Source of the DNA: Monosiga brevicollis MX1
Lineage: Eukaryota; Opisthokonta; Choanoflagellata; Craspedida; Salpingoecidae
Reading direction: 5' to 3'
Length of the DNA stretch: 64,000 bases
NCBI RefSeq assembly: GCF_000002865.3
Contig: NW_001865039.1
Location: forward strand, 492,527-556,526
The notes below the pieces were generated by a model. The model saw only the letters and a list, made by a program, of their open reading frames with translations. It did not search any database and was not told where the DNA came from. Below, piece after piece: positions 15,496 to 27,295 of this stretch. Both the position numbers and the translations under genes were made by a program. Positions within the stretch are counted from its first letter, which is position 1, and every line of letters starts with the position of its first letter.

Positions 15496-17943
15496 TTAGA
15501 GCTTGACGATAGCCAGTTGGAACTTTGCGTTCTTGATGGTCTGCTCGCCCTCAACGGAGACAGTAAGTCCCTCAGGGGCGCCTTCCTCCAACTTGAAGCC
15601 AACGCTTTCGGTGATGAAGGCAGCGCGGTTCTTGATCACCTCCGCCAACTGCACCTCGGTGTCATCCTGGATCATGCGGAAGAAGACACGGATCTGTGGA
15701 TTTTATGAGGGGAAAACCAAGCACAGACGAGCACAGATGAGATCAGCGACACTGACAAACGCAGCCCGCACAGCACCACGCAGGTTTAGAAAGTGTACCG
15801 TATCAGTGGGAGTGATGTTGCCTTGCTTGCGAAGCTTCTGGACGCGGTTCACCAGCTCTCGCGCGTAGCCTTCCTCGAGCATGTCGCGGTTTTGCTCAAC
15901 TGCAAGGCGAATTGTGGAAAAGATGAGAACGATTTAGAAATTATCCATCGGCATGAAAAGCGAGAAGGTAATTCATCATACCGTTGAGCAGGACCAGAAT
16001 GTCGTTGTCCGTCTGAGCACGGTACTTGGACTCGGTACCCGCGGCAAACTCATAACGCAGAGAAATGTCGGTTCCGGACAGGGTGTGGCCGCACACCTCA
16101 ATGCTGCCGTTGGTCTGTACACCCAGAATCACACCCGATGTGTAAGGTGTGAGAAGTCATCAAGCTGCAAGTCTTGAGACCATAGTTGATACATTGAGGC
16201 CAGAAAGAAAACTTGATACAATGACTGGTGTTGAATCAAGCGACACCAAACACACAAGTGTTCATGGCACGCGCACAAGTGCATACAAACCTGATAGCCC
16301 TGCAGAGCTTCGTGAGACAGACCGATGACGGCTTTGTGGATGGCCTTGTAGTCGTTCTAGATACCACACCAATGGTCAGATACTCAAAAATGCACTTGTA
16401 ACTCGCCTTTCAAGTCGCTCTAACGATTTTGATCGAATCCTTACCTTGAAGCGGACACCAAGGTTACGGCTGTCGGGCTGGCCCTTAAGCTGTGATGATT
16501 AAGGGGAAAAAAAAAAAAAAAAAAAAAGGGTTCAGCTTTGTTCCGGTGCTTGTTTGTCAAAACCACAGACGACAGACACACCGTAACATTGTAGGGCGAT
16601 TCATCCGCGGACAGGGTGATGCGCTGCACGTTAAGCTCGGAGAGAATGTACTCCTCCAAGTGACGAATGTCATCCAGCAGGAAGGGAGTCTAATGCACAG
16701 CATGACAAGCAATGATGAGATCAAGGACGCTTCTATTCCAAAGCAGGTAGGACACAAGGGTTGTGTCTGACCTTGGAGACAATAACAAGCTCTTGCAGAG
16801 GGTACTTGATGGGAATGTTCTCACGCTCACGCACAATGCTGCGGGTCAGGATGATGAATAGCAAGTGAGTACCAGTAAAAAGCAGATGACTAGCCATTTG
16901 GCTGACAAAAAATACAGGGGTGCGGGGCCATCGAGTTGGCGACCATGCCGAGTCATTGAGCTTTACAAAAAATGCCTTTTCGACAACTTACCGTCCAGCT
17001 TCGACGACGCGCTTCATGGCTTCGAACGCACGCACAATGGTCTCGTCCAAATACACAGACTAGCACACACACACAAACACACACACACACACACACACAA
17101 AGCATCGCGCGGTCAATGGATGTCGTGGATTGAAAAGAATATAGGCTACATGCTTGCCAACAGCAACCAGCTTGGTCAGCACACGGAAAAAGCGTCTTAC
17201 CTTGGGCTCGGGAATGAGCTGGAAGTGCACCGAGGCGTCTTCACGAACGCCGTTGATTGTGCGCACGTTATCGCTACCGCTGGCAGCGGCCGGCGTGGCA
17301 ACGCGGCGAGGCGAAGGTGGGGCTGAGCCCTGCATCAATTTGCGAGCCGCCCTGGAGCGCAAAAACATTGTTCAATGAGCATCCACCACCACGATGAAGA
17401 AGAGTGCTCCAAGGGTGAACAAGAATCGTTCCAACCATCACGCAAATGCCAGTCCTTCCCACCCCTGTATTCTTCAACACGAGACAAGCGGTGTGGATAC
17501 GTACCGAAGGATGCGCTTACGATCGGTGCAGCGGTTCACACCCATGGAGAGAAGATCATCATGGCTCAGGTCCACCAGATCAGCGCCGGTCAGACCGTTG
17601 GAAGCAAAGAGCTCCTGGTAGTCTTCCAGCTCGTTGGAGGACAACCAAGCATTCACATTGTCCAGGGACCACTCCGCCACGGCCTCAGCAGCGGCTGTCA
17701 TGGGACCTTGGTGGAGAGTCAGAGCAATGTCGCTCGAGGTTGATACCTTGTGGCCACGGGTGGTCGTACTGGCAGAGGCAGTCACCACAAAAGGACGCAT
17801 GTGCTGGTACATCCACTCGGCGAAGAACGGAGTGAAAGGGCCCATGGTAACAGACATGGTCATCAAGACCTCACCCAGGGCCCACAAAGCAAGCGCCGCA
17901 TCGTCATCGCTGTTGGCGCCCTGGCATCGTGACCAGACCAAGC

Positions 17944-17992
<49 letters not shown>

Positions 17993-20900
17993 GGGGAAAA
18001 AACAGCTGTGAACAAGGGTGTGTCCGTAATCCCAAGAAACGGACGCCAAGGCACTGCAAGGCCCAACCCAAGGCTTGAATGCCGGCGAGCACAAACGCTA
18101 TTGTCGATACCTTGAGACGCTTGCGGTTGAAGCGAATGAACCAATTGGTCAGGTTGTCCACAAAAGACAGCAACTTGGGCACAACAGTGTAGAGACGGTA
18201 GGCTGTGAACAAGACACGGGGGGGGTGAATCAATGCGACTCGTGTACAAGATCGGACTTTAAAAAAGGAAGCAATCACAAACGGCGCAAAACGTTCAAAG
18301 CGTCAGCCGGGTGGTAACGGTGCAGACTGACCAGCCATCTCTTGCTTGACAAAGCGAATCAAGTCTTGCGTGAAGGCGAGGATCCACTTGTCCATCTTAT
18401 TGGTCGACGGGCAGGCCTTGGCCGAGTCAAAGGTGAATGGACGGCCAACAGCTTGCTGCAAATTTTTTGAGAACAGAAAAAAAAAACACCCAAAAGGCGG
18501 TACACGAAAGGCAGGATGATGAGTGATGTGTGGTGCTTGGCAGCATGTTGACTGCACTTTTGACAAGCAGCGAGGGCTGCCATTCTGACAGAAAGAAAGA
18601 GAGACGGAAAAAAGACATCGAACCTTCCAACGCTCCGCCTGTTGCTCAAAGAACCGGAAGGCGTTCAACCAGGGCAGAAAGACATCCTTGATCAAAGCCT
18701 AGAGGTTCAAACGTGAACAGAACGCATGGTTGTTAAAAGGGAGAGGATAACAGCAAACACCAAAGGCCCTTGTACAGGTGTTGTGTCTGAGACATACCTG
18801 CACGCCCTTGCGCTCAAAGCGAAGGTTCTCGGCGCGCACAGCTGGCGAAGTGATGAGATACAAACTACGCACGCGAATTCAGGCACGATGAAACAAGGTG
18901 GTAGCAAAACACAAAGGGGTGATTGTGTATTCAAGCCACAGGCAGAATGTAAAGCGCCGTACGCAAGGGGTGGCGCACGAACCGCAAGGCATCGGCACCA
19001 TCCTCTTCAAGGACAAGGTTGGGATCAGGATAGTTTTTGAGACGCTTGCTCATTTTTTTGCCGTCACCGGCCAAAACCAGGCCGTTCACAATCAGATTCT
19101 TCCACGGAGGCTGATCGAAGAGCAGCGTGCTGATGACCATGAGCGTGTAGAACCTGTCGAATAATGAAAAGATGAACAAAATCAAAAGCACAAGTCGTCA
19201 GGTGAGTCGGAGGGTGACGCGTTCGAGCGACCTGTGCATTGGCAACCAGGGAAAAAGCGCACCAGCCACGAGTTTGGTCGACGCCCTCGGCAATAAAGTC
19301 GGCGGGAAAGTTCTTTTCAAATCGCTCCTACCCAGAGTACAACAAGAGGCAATCAGATGTTAGCAGTGCAAAGATACTACGACAACGCACACATGACGCT
19401 GACGGGTGGGCACTGTGGGCCTACCTTGTTTTCAAAGGGATAGTGGACCTGAGCATAGGGCATAGAGCCACTCTCAAACCAGCAGTCAAAGACTTGGGGC
19501 ACACGGCGCAGGACACCCTTGCCCTGCTTGGAAGGGATGGTGATGTCGTCCAAATGCTCGCGGTGAAGGTCCTCGATGTCCGTACGGCCAGAGAGCTCCT
19601 TGAGCTCCTCGATGGAGCCAATGCAGACGACTTCTTCATAATCCTCGCTGACCCAGATGGGAATGGGAGTGCCCCAGAAACGGTTGCGCTATCAAAAAAA
19701 AAAAAAAAAATGATAATAATAATAATAATCATCATCATAAGAGTCAAATCATAACAGAACCAAAGTAAGTGCGCTATTCTCCGTTGTGCTTTTGCATCAA
19801 AACAAGATTCATTTGATGTCACGACAAAGCAAAAGCGAGCTTTGAGGTGCTGTAGGCTTACGGAGAAGGCCCAGTCGCGAGCGTCGGCCAGCCAATTGTG
19901 GAAACGGCCATCGCGGATGTTTTGAGGAACCCTAAGGGCAACACAAGGATTGAGTGAGACAGATTTGATTCATTGTTTCGCAAAGCCCGCCAACATGGTG
20001 CTTTTTGATGCAAGGTCAGAGCTGCAAGGGTGCTTGATCGTACCAGTAAGTGTTCTGGTTGTTCTGAACAAGCTTGTCCTTGATGTCTTCGACACGGATG
20101 AACCAAGAGTCGACCGTCTTGCGGACCAGGGGCGTACCCGATCTAAACAGACGAATGCACATGAATGATTCACACATACACGGGCAGTTGGGGAGACAAT
20201 GCAGTGAGCACTCTGGCCAAGCTCAGCCAATGAGCCCGGCGTCGGCAAGTTCGTACCGCCAGCAATGGGCGTAGGCGTGCTTCACACGCCCAGCCTGGAA
20301 CATCTTGCCCTCATCCTTGAGACGCTTGATGATGACCTATGCACAAAAGATGGCATGACGTACAATGCAACATGTCATCAAACCACAAAGCAAGAAGCTC
20401 GCAAAAGCCAGGACATACGTTGTCAGCATCCTTGATGTACATGCCCTTGTAGTCGGAAACCTCGTCCGTGTACTTGCCACTGCACAAAGTGAAGGCAGTG
20501 GAATGGGAGCCGGTGGAGGGTGACATGACAGCCTGCGTTTACATCCGAGTCCAGAAAAAAAAGAACGAGGGGTGGGTTAAAGCGCACTGACCAGTCGTCC
20601 AACGGGCAGGGAATGTCGGTGGCAGTGACGACGCCGGCCGCCAGGCAGACACGGTAATCGTCCTACGCGGCATCGTTGTTGCATGATTAAGATGAGGTTC
20701 AAGGCAAAGAGGTGTGGTGGATCCAGCACACATTTGGCATGTATTAAACGCACTTCACCGTGACCGGGAGCGTTGTGGACAATGCCGGTACCGCTGTCGT
20801 CAGTGACGTAGGTGTCGACGAGCACCTTGAATGCGCGGTCCTCGAGGCGCTTGAAGTAAGGAAAAAGAGGCTCGTAACGACGGCCACGGAGAGTTTCACC

Positions 20901-22819
20901 CTTGAATTCTTCAATGATCTCGACCGACTTGTCGCCCTCCTTGTACAGGCAGCCCTTGCCGAAGAGACGGGACTTGAGGGCGATGTACACGCGCTCACGC
21001 TTGGTGTCTGCCGATACCATGGTGCAACATGTAAACCATGAGGTACCGTGCGCGCCTGCACCAGAGCCGATGCGTGACGACCTCAACCCATGTTCAACAG
21101 CCGGAAAAGTTCGTACCGCGAAACTTGACGTAGTCAAGCGTGGGGTGCACGCACAAAGCCAAGTTGGAAGGCAGGGTCCAGGGCGTGGTGGTCCACGCCA
21201 AGAAAGCGGCATCTTCATCCACCAGCTTGAAGGAAACCGTCACTGTGGCGGGCAAGCACCGAGGCATGGCGGTAAATGTATTGCGTACGATGACATACTC
21301 ACCCGATGTTGGAAAATAACAAGCACGCACCGGCAGGATCATCGACATCATGCATGTCCTGATTGGCCTCAAAGTTCGACAGAGGGGTCGACAGAGCCGT
21401 GGAGAAAGGCATGACCTTGAAGCCGCGATAGACCATGTCCTTGTCAAAAATCTGCTTGAACACCCACCTGCCGAGCCAATATCATAAGGAGACGATTTTT
21501 TGCCAATTGAGGCACAGGCGGCAAGCGGGTCGGGGGCTTCAAGGGAGTCGAGGTCCAAAGGCGACATGACGAAAACATGGCCCTAAATCTGGTCCGAGAA
21601 GCAGCCACTACGCACCAGACACTTTCCATGAACCAAGGATAGAGAGTCTTGTAGTCATTGTCAAAGTCAATCCAGCGACCGAGGCGGTTCACGGTATAGC
21701 GCCACTCGTCGGCGTAGCGCATGACGATGGAACGACATTCCTCGTTGTACTTGGCAATGCCCATTTTCTCAACATCAGCGCTGCCCGAAATCTGCAGGCA
21801 GAAAGACGTAAAACATGCGTGAGGAAGACCGACATGTTTTGGAAGAGCGGCAGCAACGCTCAAAAGGCCCGCCCACTCACGCCAAGCTTCTTGTCAATCT
21901 CAAACTCAACGGGCACGCCATGGGTGTCCCAACCAAAGCGGCGCTCGACGTGGTGGCCAGTTTGGTGGGCAAATCGGGTGACAACATCCTTGATGGTGCC
22001 GGCCAGAAGATGGCCATAGTGGGGAGTGCCGGTGGCGAAAGGCGGCCCATCGTAAAAGTTGTACTCGGGGCGGCCACGGGAAAACTCGAGCGAAGTCTGA
22101 AAGGCGTTCATGTCTGTCCACAGCTTCAGGATCTCCGTCTCCATGGTAGCAAAGTGAAAGCCTGCTTGGGCAAGAGTGTGGGAGTGTGGGATGAGATTGA
22201 CAACCCCAATGACGTGTTTCAAAGAAGCTGGCTCGCGACAACGGCAAACGTGGGCATCGACGTACGCTCGCCGGACGACTCATCCTTGCTCTTGTTGGCA
22301 GCAGCCTAAAAAGGTTGGAGTGAACCAGAAGCAGAGCTTGAGATGGACCAGATGCTAATAGCTGCATCGGCTTGGCAGCAGGAGGGGGCATGTGGGCGTT
22401 GCACGCATAACGAGACAAACCTTGGCGGGTTTGGCCTCTGCCTTCTTCTCAGACTTGCTGGGCTTGCTCTCGGCACCAGCAGCCTTGGGCTCGGCCTTCT
22501 TGTCTGCTTTGCCCTTCTTCTTGCCCTTGGAAGGCTTGGCACCAGGCAAATCCTCGCCAGTCAGCTCTTTGTAGGCGGTCTTGAGGCCCACGAGGGTTTG
22601 CACAGCGGCCTCAACCTCCTTCTTGTCAGCGTTGGCGCCCTTGAGCTCGCGAACTTTGGCACCTTGAGCCTCAATCTGCTGCAGCAGGGCTGCGGCACTG
22701 TCACAACGGGCGGAGGAGTAGCGCATTGGCACATTGGCAAGAAATGAGTGAATCGGGGGTGCAGGAGCACAGGCCATGCTAACAAGTAGGCTCACGCACT
22801 CGGCAGATGTAGCCGCCAT
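15496..22819 (-). CDS. IARS1: Cytosolic isoleucyl-tRNA synthetase with WHEP and internal SAM domains
   Basis: Charges tRNA-Ile with isoleucine. First exons: 22819-22800, 22697-22421, 22305-22266 and 22161-21881, in consistent phase. Residues 1-60 form a WHEP domain ([20 protein letters not shown]), followed by a Lys/Ala/Ser linker, then the catalytic core: [15 protein letters not shown] (HIGH motif), [52 protein letters not shown] (editing), and [15 protein letters not shown] (KMSKS, about 19040-19066). The anticodon-binding region begins normally ([16 protein letters not shown]) but then carries a complete SAM domain in the same exon (17920-17505) before resuming at [11 protein letters not shown] and [15 protein letters not shown]. 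The protein ends at FQLAIVKL, so the C-terminal UNE-I repeats of vertebrates are missing. Orthology is certain; intermediate exon edges were only partly set. Confidence 0.95.
17062..17099. repeat. (CA)n tract next to an IARS splice acceptor
   Basis: On the coding (minus) strand this is a (TG)n tract with one TTT interruption lying directly upstream of the intron's terminal AG, ahead of the exon coding [15 protein letters not shown]. Confidence 0.85.
17947..17984. repeat. (AC)n tract upstream of the SAM-exon acceptor
   Basis: About 19 AC units. On the coding strand it is (GT)n ending about 25-30 bases before the acceptor at 17923-17921 of the exon that encodes the SAM domain. Confidence 0.88.
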
Positions 22820-23267
22820 GATCAAAGGCCTGTCCTGTCCCACACACAAATCAAAAGTGTTTCGAGGGGATACGGAATGGTTGAAGACCACTCCGCCTTG
22901 CTGAGATCACACCAAGTTGACCTAAGGGTTCACCGAGATGCAACGGTGGTGGCAGCAGAGACACGCAAACACTTGTGAGGTCAGCCGCGGTCGGTGCTCA
23001 GATCTGCGCCAGACTTGGTTTAAGCAAGCACCACGCTCCAGAAGATATCGCTGTCCCAGGCACGGCATCCAACCCAGCCCAAGCCACGGCAGGCCACTGA
23101 AATGCACCCATTCTGAGTATATCAACCCCAGTACCTCCGGCAGATGAGCAGCGCATCAACCTCCGTCCCACTCAAACCAAGATGAACCAAGAGCTTTGAC
23201 GCACGACCGACCTCGCCTCTCAACACTGACAGCCACACGTGTAGGTGGCAAAATGAGTTTTTTTCTT

Positions 23268-23304
<37 letters not shown>

Positions 23305-23916
23305 GCTCGCCATCTTGATAGTCGAGCCTTTGTCACACTTTCAATGGTCAAAGTGTATCAGATTTGTCTCTTTTGGCTGCTGTGCTGGCATCATCACGAG
23401 TCGGCGCTCTGTGAATGGCGCCAGTCGGTGGTCGGAACCAGACACAAGCACGCGCCTTCACTCACAGAGTATCAAGATTGTTGCTTGTCATGCCGCTTCG
23501 ACAGGTCTGGCGCGGATGCAAGTAGCGACATCTTAGATTGCGACCCGCCGAATTGGCAATAACCTTTGATGATAACTGGGCCTGCAAGGTCCGAACCAAC
23601 CACTCCACCGAGGATGATTTTCCTGTTTAAACAGATCAGAGTACCTCATTTTTTGAAGAATTTGAACAGAAAAACTTTTTGTGCAGCGTATACAAAAGGT
23701 AAAGGCCTTGGTTACGATGCAATTGTCAGCAATTTACAACACTTGGGGTTCGAGCGTCGCCGTTCGTCTCCGACGCCCCCGGCATCCATGGCCTTGGCTG
23801 ACTCCATCTGCTCCTGTGCGTTGATGCTGAGCTACCCTTGGACCATACGTGGCACTGATGCGATCTGTATCGGTGCGACTTGCTAGCTGCTTGATTTGAA
23901 GCAAGACCAAATCAAA
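22820..23916. other. Divergent intergenic region IARS/CFAP299
   Basis: About 1.1 kb between two divergent start codons. It contains a (TG)16 tract at 23271-23302. No coding sequence with family resemblance was found on either strand. Presumed promoters of both genes lie here. Confidence 0.6.
23271..23302 (+). repeat. (TG)n microsatellite
   Basis: Sixteen TG units in the IARS/CFAP299 divergent spacer. Confidence 0.92.
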
Positions 23917-25360
23917 ATGGATATCACACAGTTTGCAACCTATGAAGACTTTTTGGACAGTCAAGTGCAGCCCATTGACCTCTACTATCTCGAGGTAGGC
24001 ACCTGTCATGGTGCAAACGCGCGGCTGTGGCCCCGCTCACGCATCATCCTTTCTCTGATGTGCAAGAACCGCGTCATCACAACCTCTTGTTGCTGTTTCT
24101 TTCCCTCGCCACATCCGCCTCACTTTCACGCATCACCCACACTTCTGGCGCTTGGATTGGCATGATCTGGGGTAGGATGAGGAGGTGGTTCGGCAACTCG
24201 TCGAGCTCGGCTTCCGCGGCACTGGCGAGGTTTGTGGCTGGCCCTACTTTATCCTTGGCTATCTTTTTATCTTATCTATTTTGTTAGATGCTGATGTGTC
24301 ATCAGTCAAGCACCTTCCTGCTGCTTTACATCCTACATCTTCGTACCTCACGTTGTTCGTTGTTGGGCGCTGTGGGCATTCATGACAGGTGGTAAAGCGC
24401 GAAGAATTTGAAGCCAAGAAGCGCGAGGCCGAGTTGCTGCGACAACAGCAGCGCAACAAGGGCAAATTGTACGGCTTTGACTCCACCTGAACACCAGCAT
24501 GGCGACCGCATCTCATTTTCACGCCGCACGCACCCTGGCTGTAGAGTCTTGGTCGGTGAAAAGTTTCACGACTTGAGTCCTTTTTTGGAGGCTTTGGCGC
24601 AACGTGAGGAAGCACACCGTACCGGCAAGATGATGGTACGCTGCTACAAGTTTCAATAAACCATCCCATGCTCGCAAACATGCTACACATTGGCCCCATG
24701 TCCGCATTGCTCACCGCCTTGGCGTGAGCAGAGCATTGTCTTTATCCGTGACCGGAATGCGCAAGGCCAAGAGGTTTCAGGCTACATTGACCTGGCTGCC
24801 CGCTTCAAGGTCAGATCCATTTTTCGTCGCCCCCTTCAGGCGTTTTTTTTTTTTTTTCTGGATGGGTTAAACTGTTTTGTTTGTTTTCTCCTGGATGGGT
24901 TGAGCTGTTCGCGTGACTTGCTACATTTTGGTATTCACCTGGCTCGTGCCGAATGGTGCATCAGAATGAGGCTTTTGAGCAGTATTTTTCGGGCAAGAAG
25001 AAGTTGATTCCCAAGCCAACTGACTTGAGGTGCGGTAGTCCCTTCCTGCTTTTTGCTCAGTTCCACCCACACTCCTGCTACCGTTTTGCGCTGCTTGACT
25101 GACTTGGTCACGACTTTGCATGCGAATGTAGTTTCTACAACTGGAGCACGGGCTCGGCATACGCATCAAGCTCGGAACATTATCAAGTAACCACAGACAA
25201 CGATGCCAGCGTGGCGTTCAAGAACAAGCGGGATCGCAAGATGGTCTTTGTTGACCCGGCTCGGGTTACCCCGGGTGATAACAGCAGTCGTACAGCCCTG
25301 CACACGGATGAATACATGCAGGTGGTCTTTTACGACCACGTCACTCGCATCACAGCTTAA
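23917..25360 (+). CDS. CFAP299: Cilia- and flagella-associated protein 299
   Basis: Ortholog of CFAP299 (human C4orf22), a conserved ciliary protein of unknown biochemical role. Seven phase-consistent exons (23917-23994, 24176-24229, 24389-24468, 24545-24635, 24732-24809, 24965-25029, 25132-25360) give 224 residues, close to the human 233. Seen in order: [124 protein letters not shown] and FYDHVTRITA before the stop. The match runs end to end, so start and stop are well supported. Occurrence in a flagellated protist agrees with the ciliary assignment. Confidence 0.95.
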
Positions 25361-25978
25361 GCAAAGAAGCTTCTAGCTACACCCACGCCCCTGTGCTCAG
25401 CGGGCTTGTTTTGCTGAAAACATTCAGCCAAAGTTGGACTTTGGAGGCGTCTGGTCAACCCTAGGTTGGCACAAATAGATATGTTCTTTGATGGGGAGGG
25501 GCGCTTGTGCGTGTGCGCCGATAGACCCCTGCGGGGTCCTTGTTTCCGGTCAAAAGCCGGCGTGGTGTTCAAACATGATTGTTATCGTTAATCGATTGAT
25601 GGATGGTCGACCAACGGCGTGCCCTCAAGGCACAAGCAGGACGGGACGAGTGGGAATATCAACGAGAAGACCAACAGGTCAGGGCGGCAGACCCTTGAAT
25701 CGAGGACACTTCAGCGAAGGAAAAACCTCCCTCGCGTTCCCGCAAGAAAACGAAAAGAAAAGAAAAACCATGGGCGGAAGGATAGAGAAGACGATAAACT
25801 TTGACTTGGAACAGCAAGATGAGGGCCACAGCCACTTGACTGGTGGCCTGCCAAACTGGATGGCCTGCTGAGCAAAAGGCAAGATTCGCAGAGCTTTCTG
25901 TAAAGACATCGTTGTTTCTGAACTGAGCGAGCAATTGTCCTTGCCGCAAGGACCCACAGACGCCAGGCAAGCAAAAAC
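25361..25978. other. Convergent spacer CFAP299/LSM4
   Basis: About 620 bases between two facing stop codons. Short open frames are present but none resembles a known protein or shows a splice-consistent exon. Confidence 0.55.
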
Positions 25979-26807
25979 TCAATCACTGCTGCCGCCACGA
26001 CCACGGCCACGACCGCCACGACCACGGCCACGACCACGACCGCGACCGCGACCGCCCACCCGGTTCTTGTTGCTGCGCTCCTCCTCGACCACCTGATCAA
26101 TGACCTTCACACGAGACGAGCAAAGAGGTGCATTTGCGTGAGTATGTGCTGCTACAGTCTGTGTGGGATCCGTGGACAAGTAGCAATTGGAAGGACATGA
26201 GAAGCAGGGTTACTTCAGACCTCATCAGGGATGCGTAGAAACTTGATGTTGTTGCCACGGATGTAGCACTCGGGCATCTTCCAAAAGCGATCACCGTCCT
26301 ATCGAGAAGAGATGATCACGCCAAGGCAGACCAGCGCAGTGATTCACCCGGGCAACTTGAACGTTGCGGAGCTCGCCACTGGTGAAGCGTCATGTCTCAC
26401 CTTGGACGTGAGGGTGACATCACGCATTGTAATGTTCATGTAGTTGTCGCACTTTGAAAGGTGCCCGTTGTATGTCTCGCCGTTCTTCAACTCTACCAGC
26501 TGCACGGGTTGGAAGAAAAATTCGGCAAGGTCGCTCGAGATGAGAAAAAAAAAAGGCAAGGTGCTCTGGCTCACGTTTGAGCCGTAAACGCAGGTTGTCT
26601 CTCGGTATGCATCGTACAAAGGCCCGCACTCACCATCATGTGGTTGCTGGCAGCGCGGAGGAGGCTGAGCGGCAGCTACAGCAGAGTGTTGTGGAAGATA
26701 GGGACATGAAATCGCGCGACGAGGGGAGACACAAAAATTTGAAGCGGTTGAGTCAGACCACCAAGCTCCACCGACCCTCAACACTTTTAACCCTCAAAAC
26801 TCACCAT
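25979..26807 (-). CDS. LSM4: U6 snRNA-associated Sm-like protein LSm4
   Basis: LSm4 is part of the LSm2-8 ring on U6 snRNA and the LSm1-7 ring in mRNA decay. Five exons give 115 residues in consistent phase: 26807-26805, 26675-26634, 26499-26401, 26298-26221, 26104-25979. The first coding exon is the ATG alone; the donor GTGAGT follows at once. Exon 2 supplies [14 protein letters not shown], exon 3 [14 protein letters not shown] (Sm1), exon 4 [20 protein letters not shown] (Sm2), exon 5 a helix and then [22 protein letters not shown]. The RG tail is the usual LSm4 feature and a likely arginine-methylation target. Human LSM4 begins MLPLSLLKTAQNHPMLVELK, which matches the spliced product exactly and supports the one-codon exon. 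Confidence 0.95.
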
Positions 26808-27043
26808 AGTGGCGATGCAGACAGTATGGGCGAGAAGCAAGTTGCGATGCTGTCCAGCCGCCTAGTTCAATCAAAACAACCTGGTCCCGATCAACCGTCA
26901 ATCAAGCACACAAATTCACTGAAGCACGCCCCCGCTGCCAAAACGTCGTTCCAACACCCAAAAGAAGAAAAAAAAATTGACCACACACACACTTACCAAA
27001 GTGCGAATTCGTTTACACTTTCTCATTCAAATTCTCTCGCTCG

Positions 27044-27074
<31 letters not shown>

Positions 27075-27295
27075 TGTCTTTTTGTGTCTGAATTTTTATG
27101 AGCAGACTGGGGTCGATCGGCGCGCACGCGCAGAGACACACGTGCCCACGGACGGTGAACACGGGCGGGCGCATGCGGATGCGGATGCCATTGCACCCTG
27201 GCTGCATGCTTGAGATGCGACGCACGCGTCCTTCCTGAGAGCCCATACTCTGAATCACTTGAGCGTGAAGGAGGCTGTGCCCTCACAAGGCGGGC
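26808..27295. other. Divergent intergenic region LSM4/DNAJC14
   Basis: About 490 bases between divergent start codons, holding a CT-rich tract at 27032-27079 and GC-rich sequence beyond it. Presumed promoters of both genes. Confidence 0.6.
27032..27079 (+). repeat. CT-rich low-complexity tract
   Basis: Imperfect (CT)n run with CTCG and TGTC interruptions in the LSM4/DNAJC14 promoter region. Confidence 0.85.

Noticed and set aside
23545-23640. Possible tRNA suggested by a GGTCCGAACC-like string
   Set aside because: I could not pair acceptor, D and anticodon arms around it.
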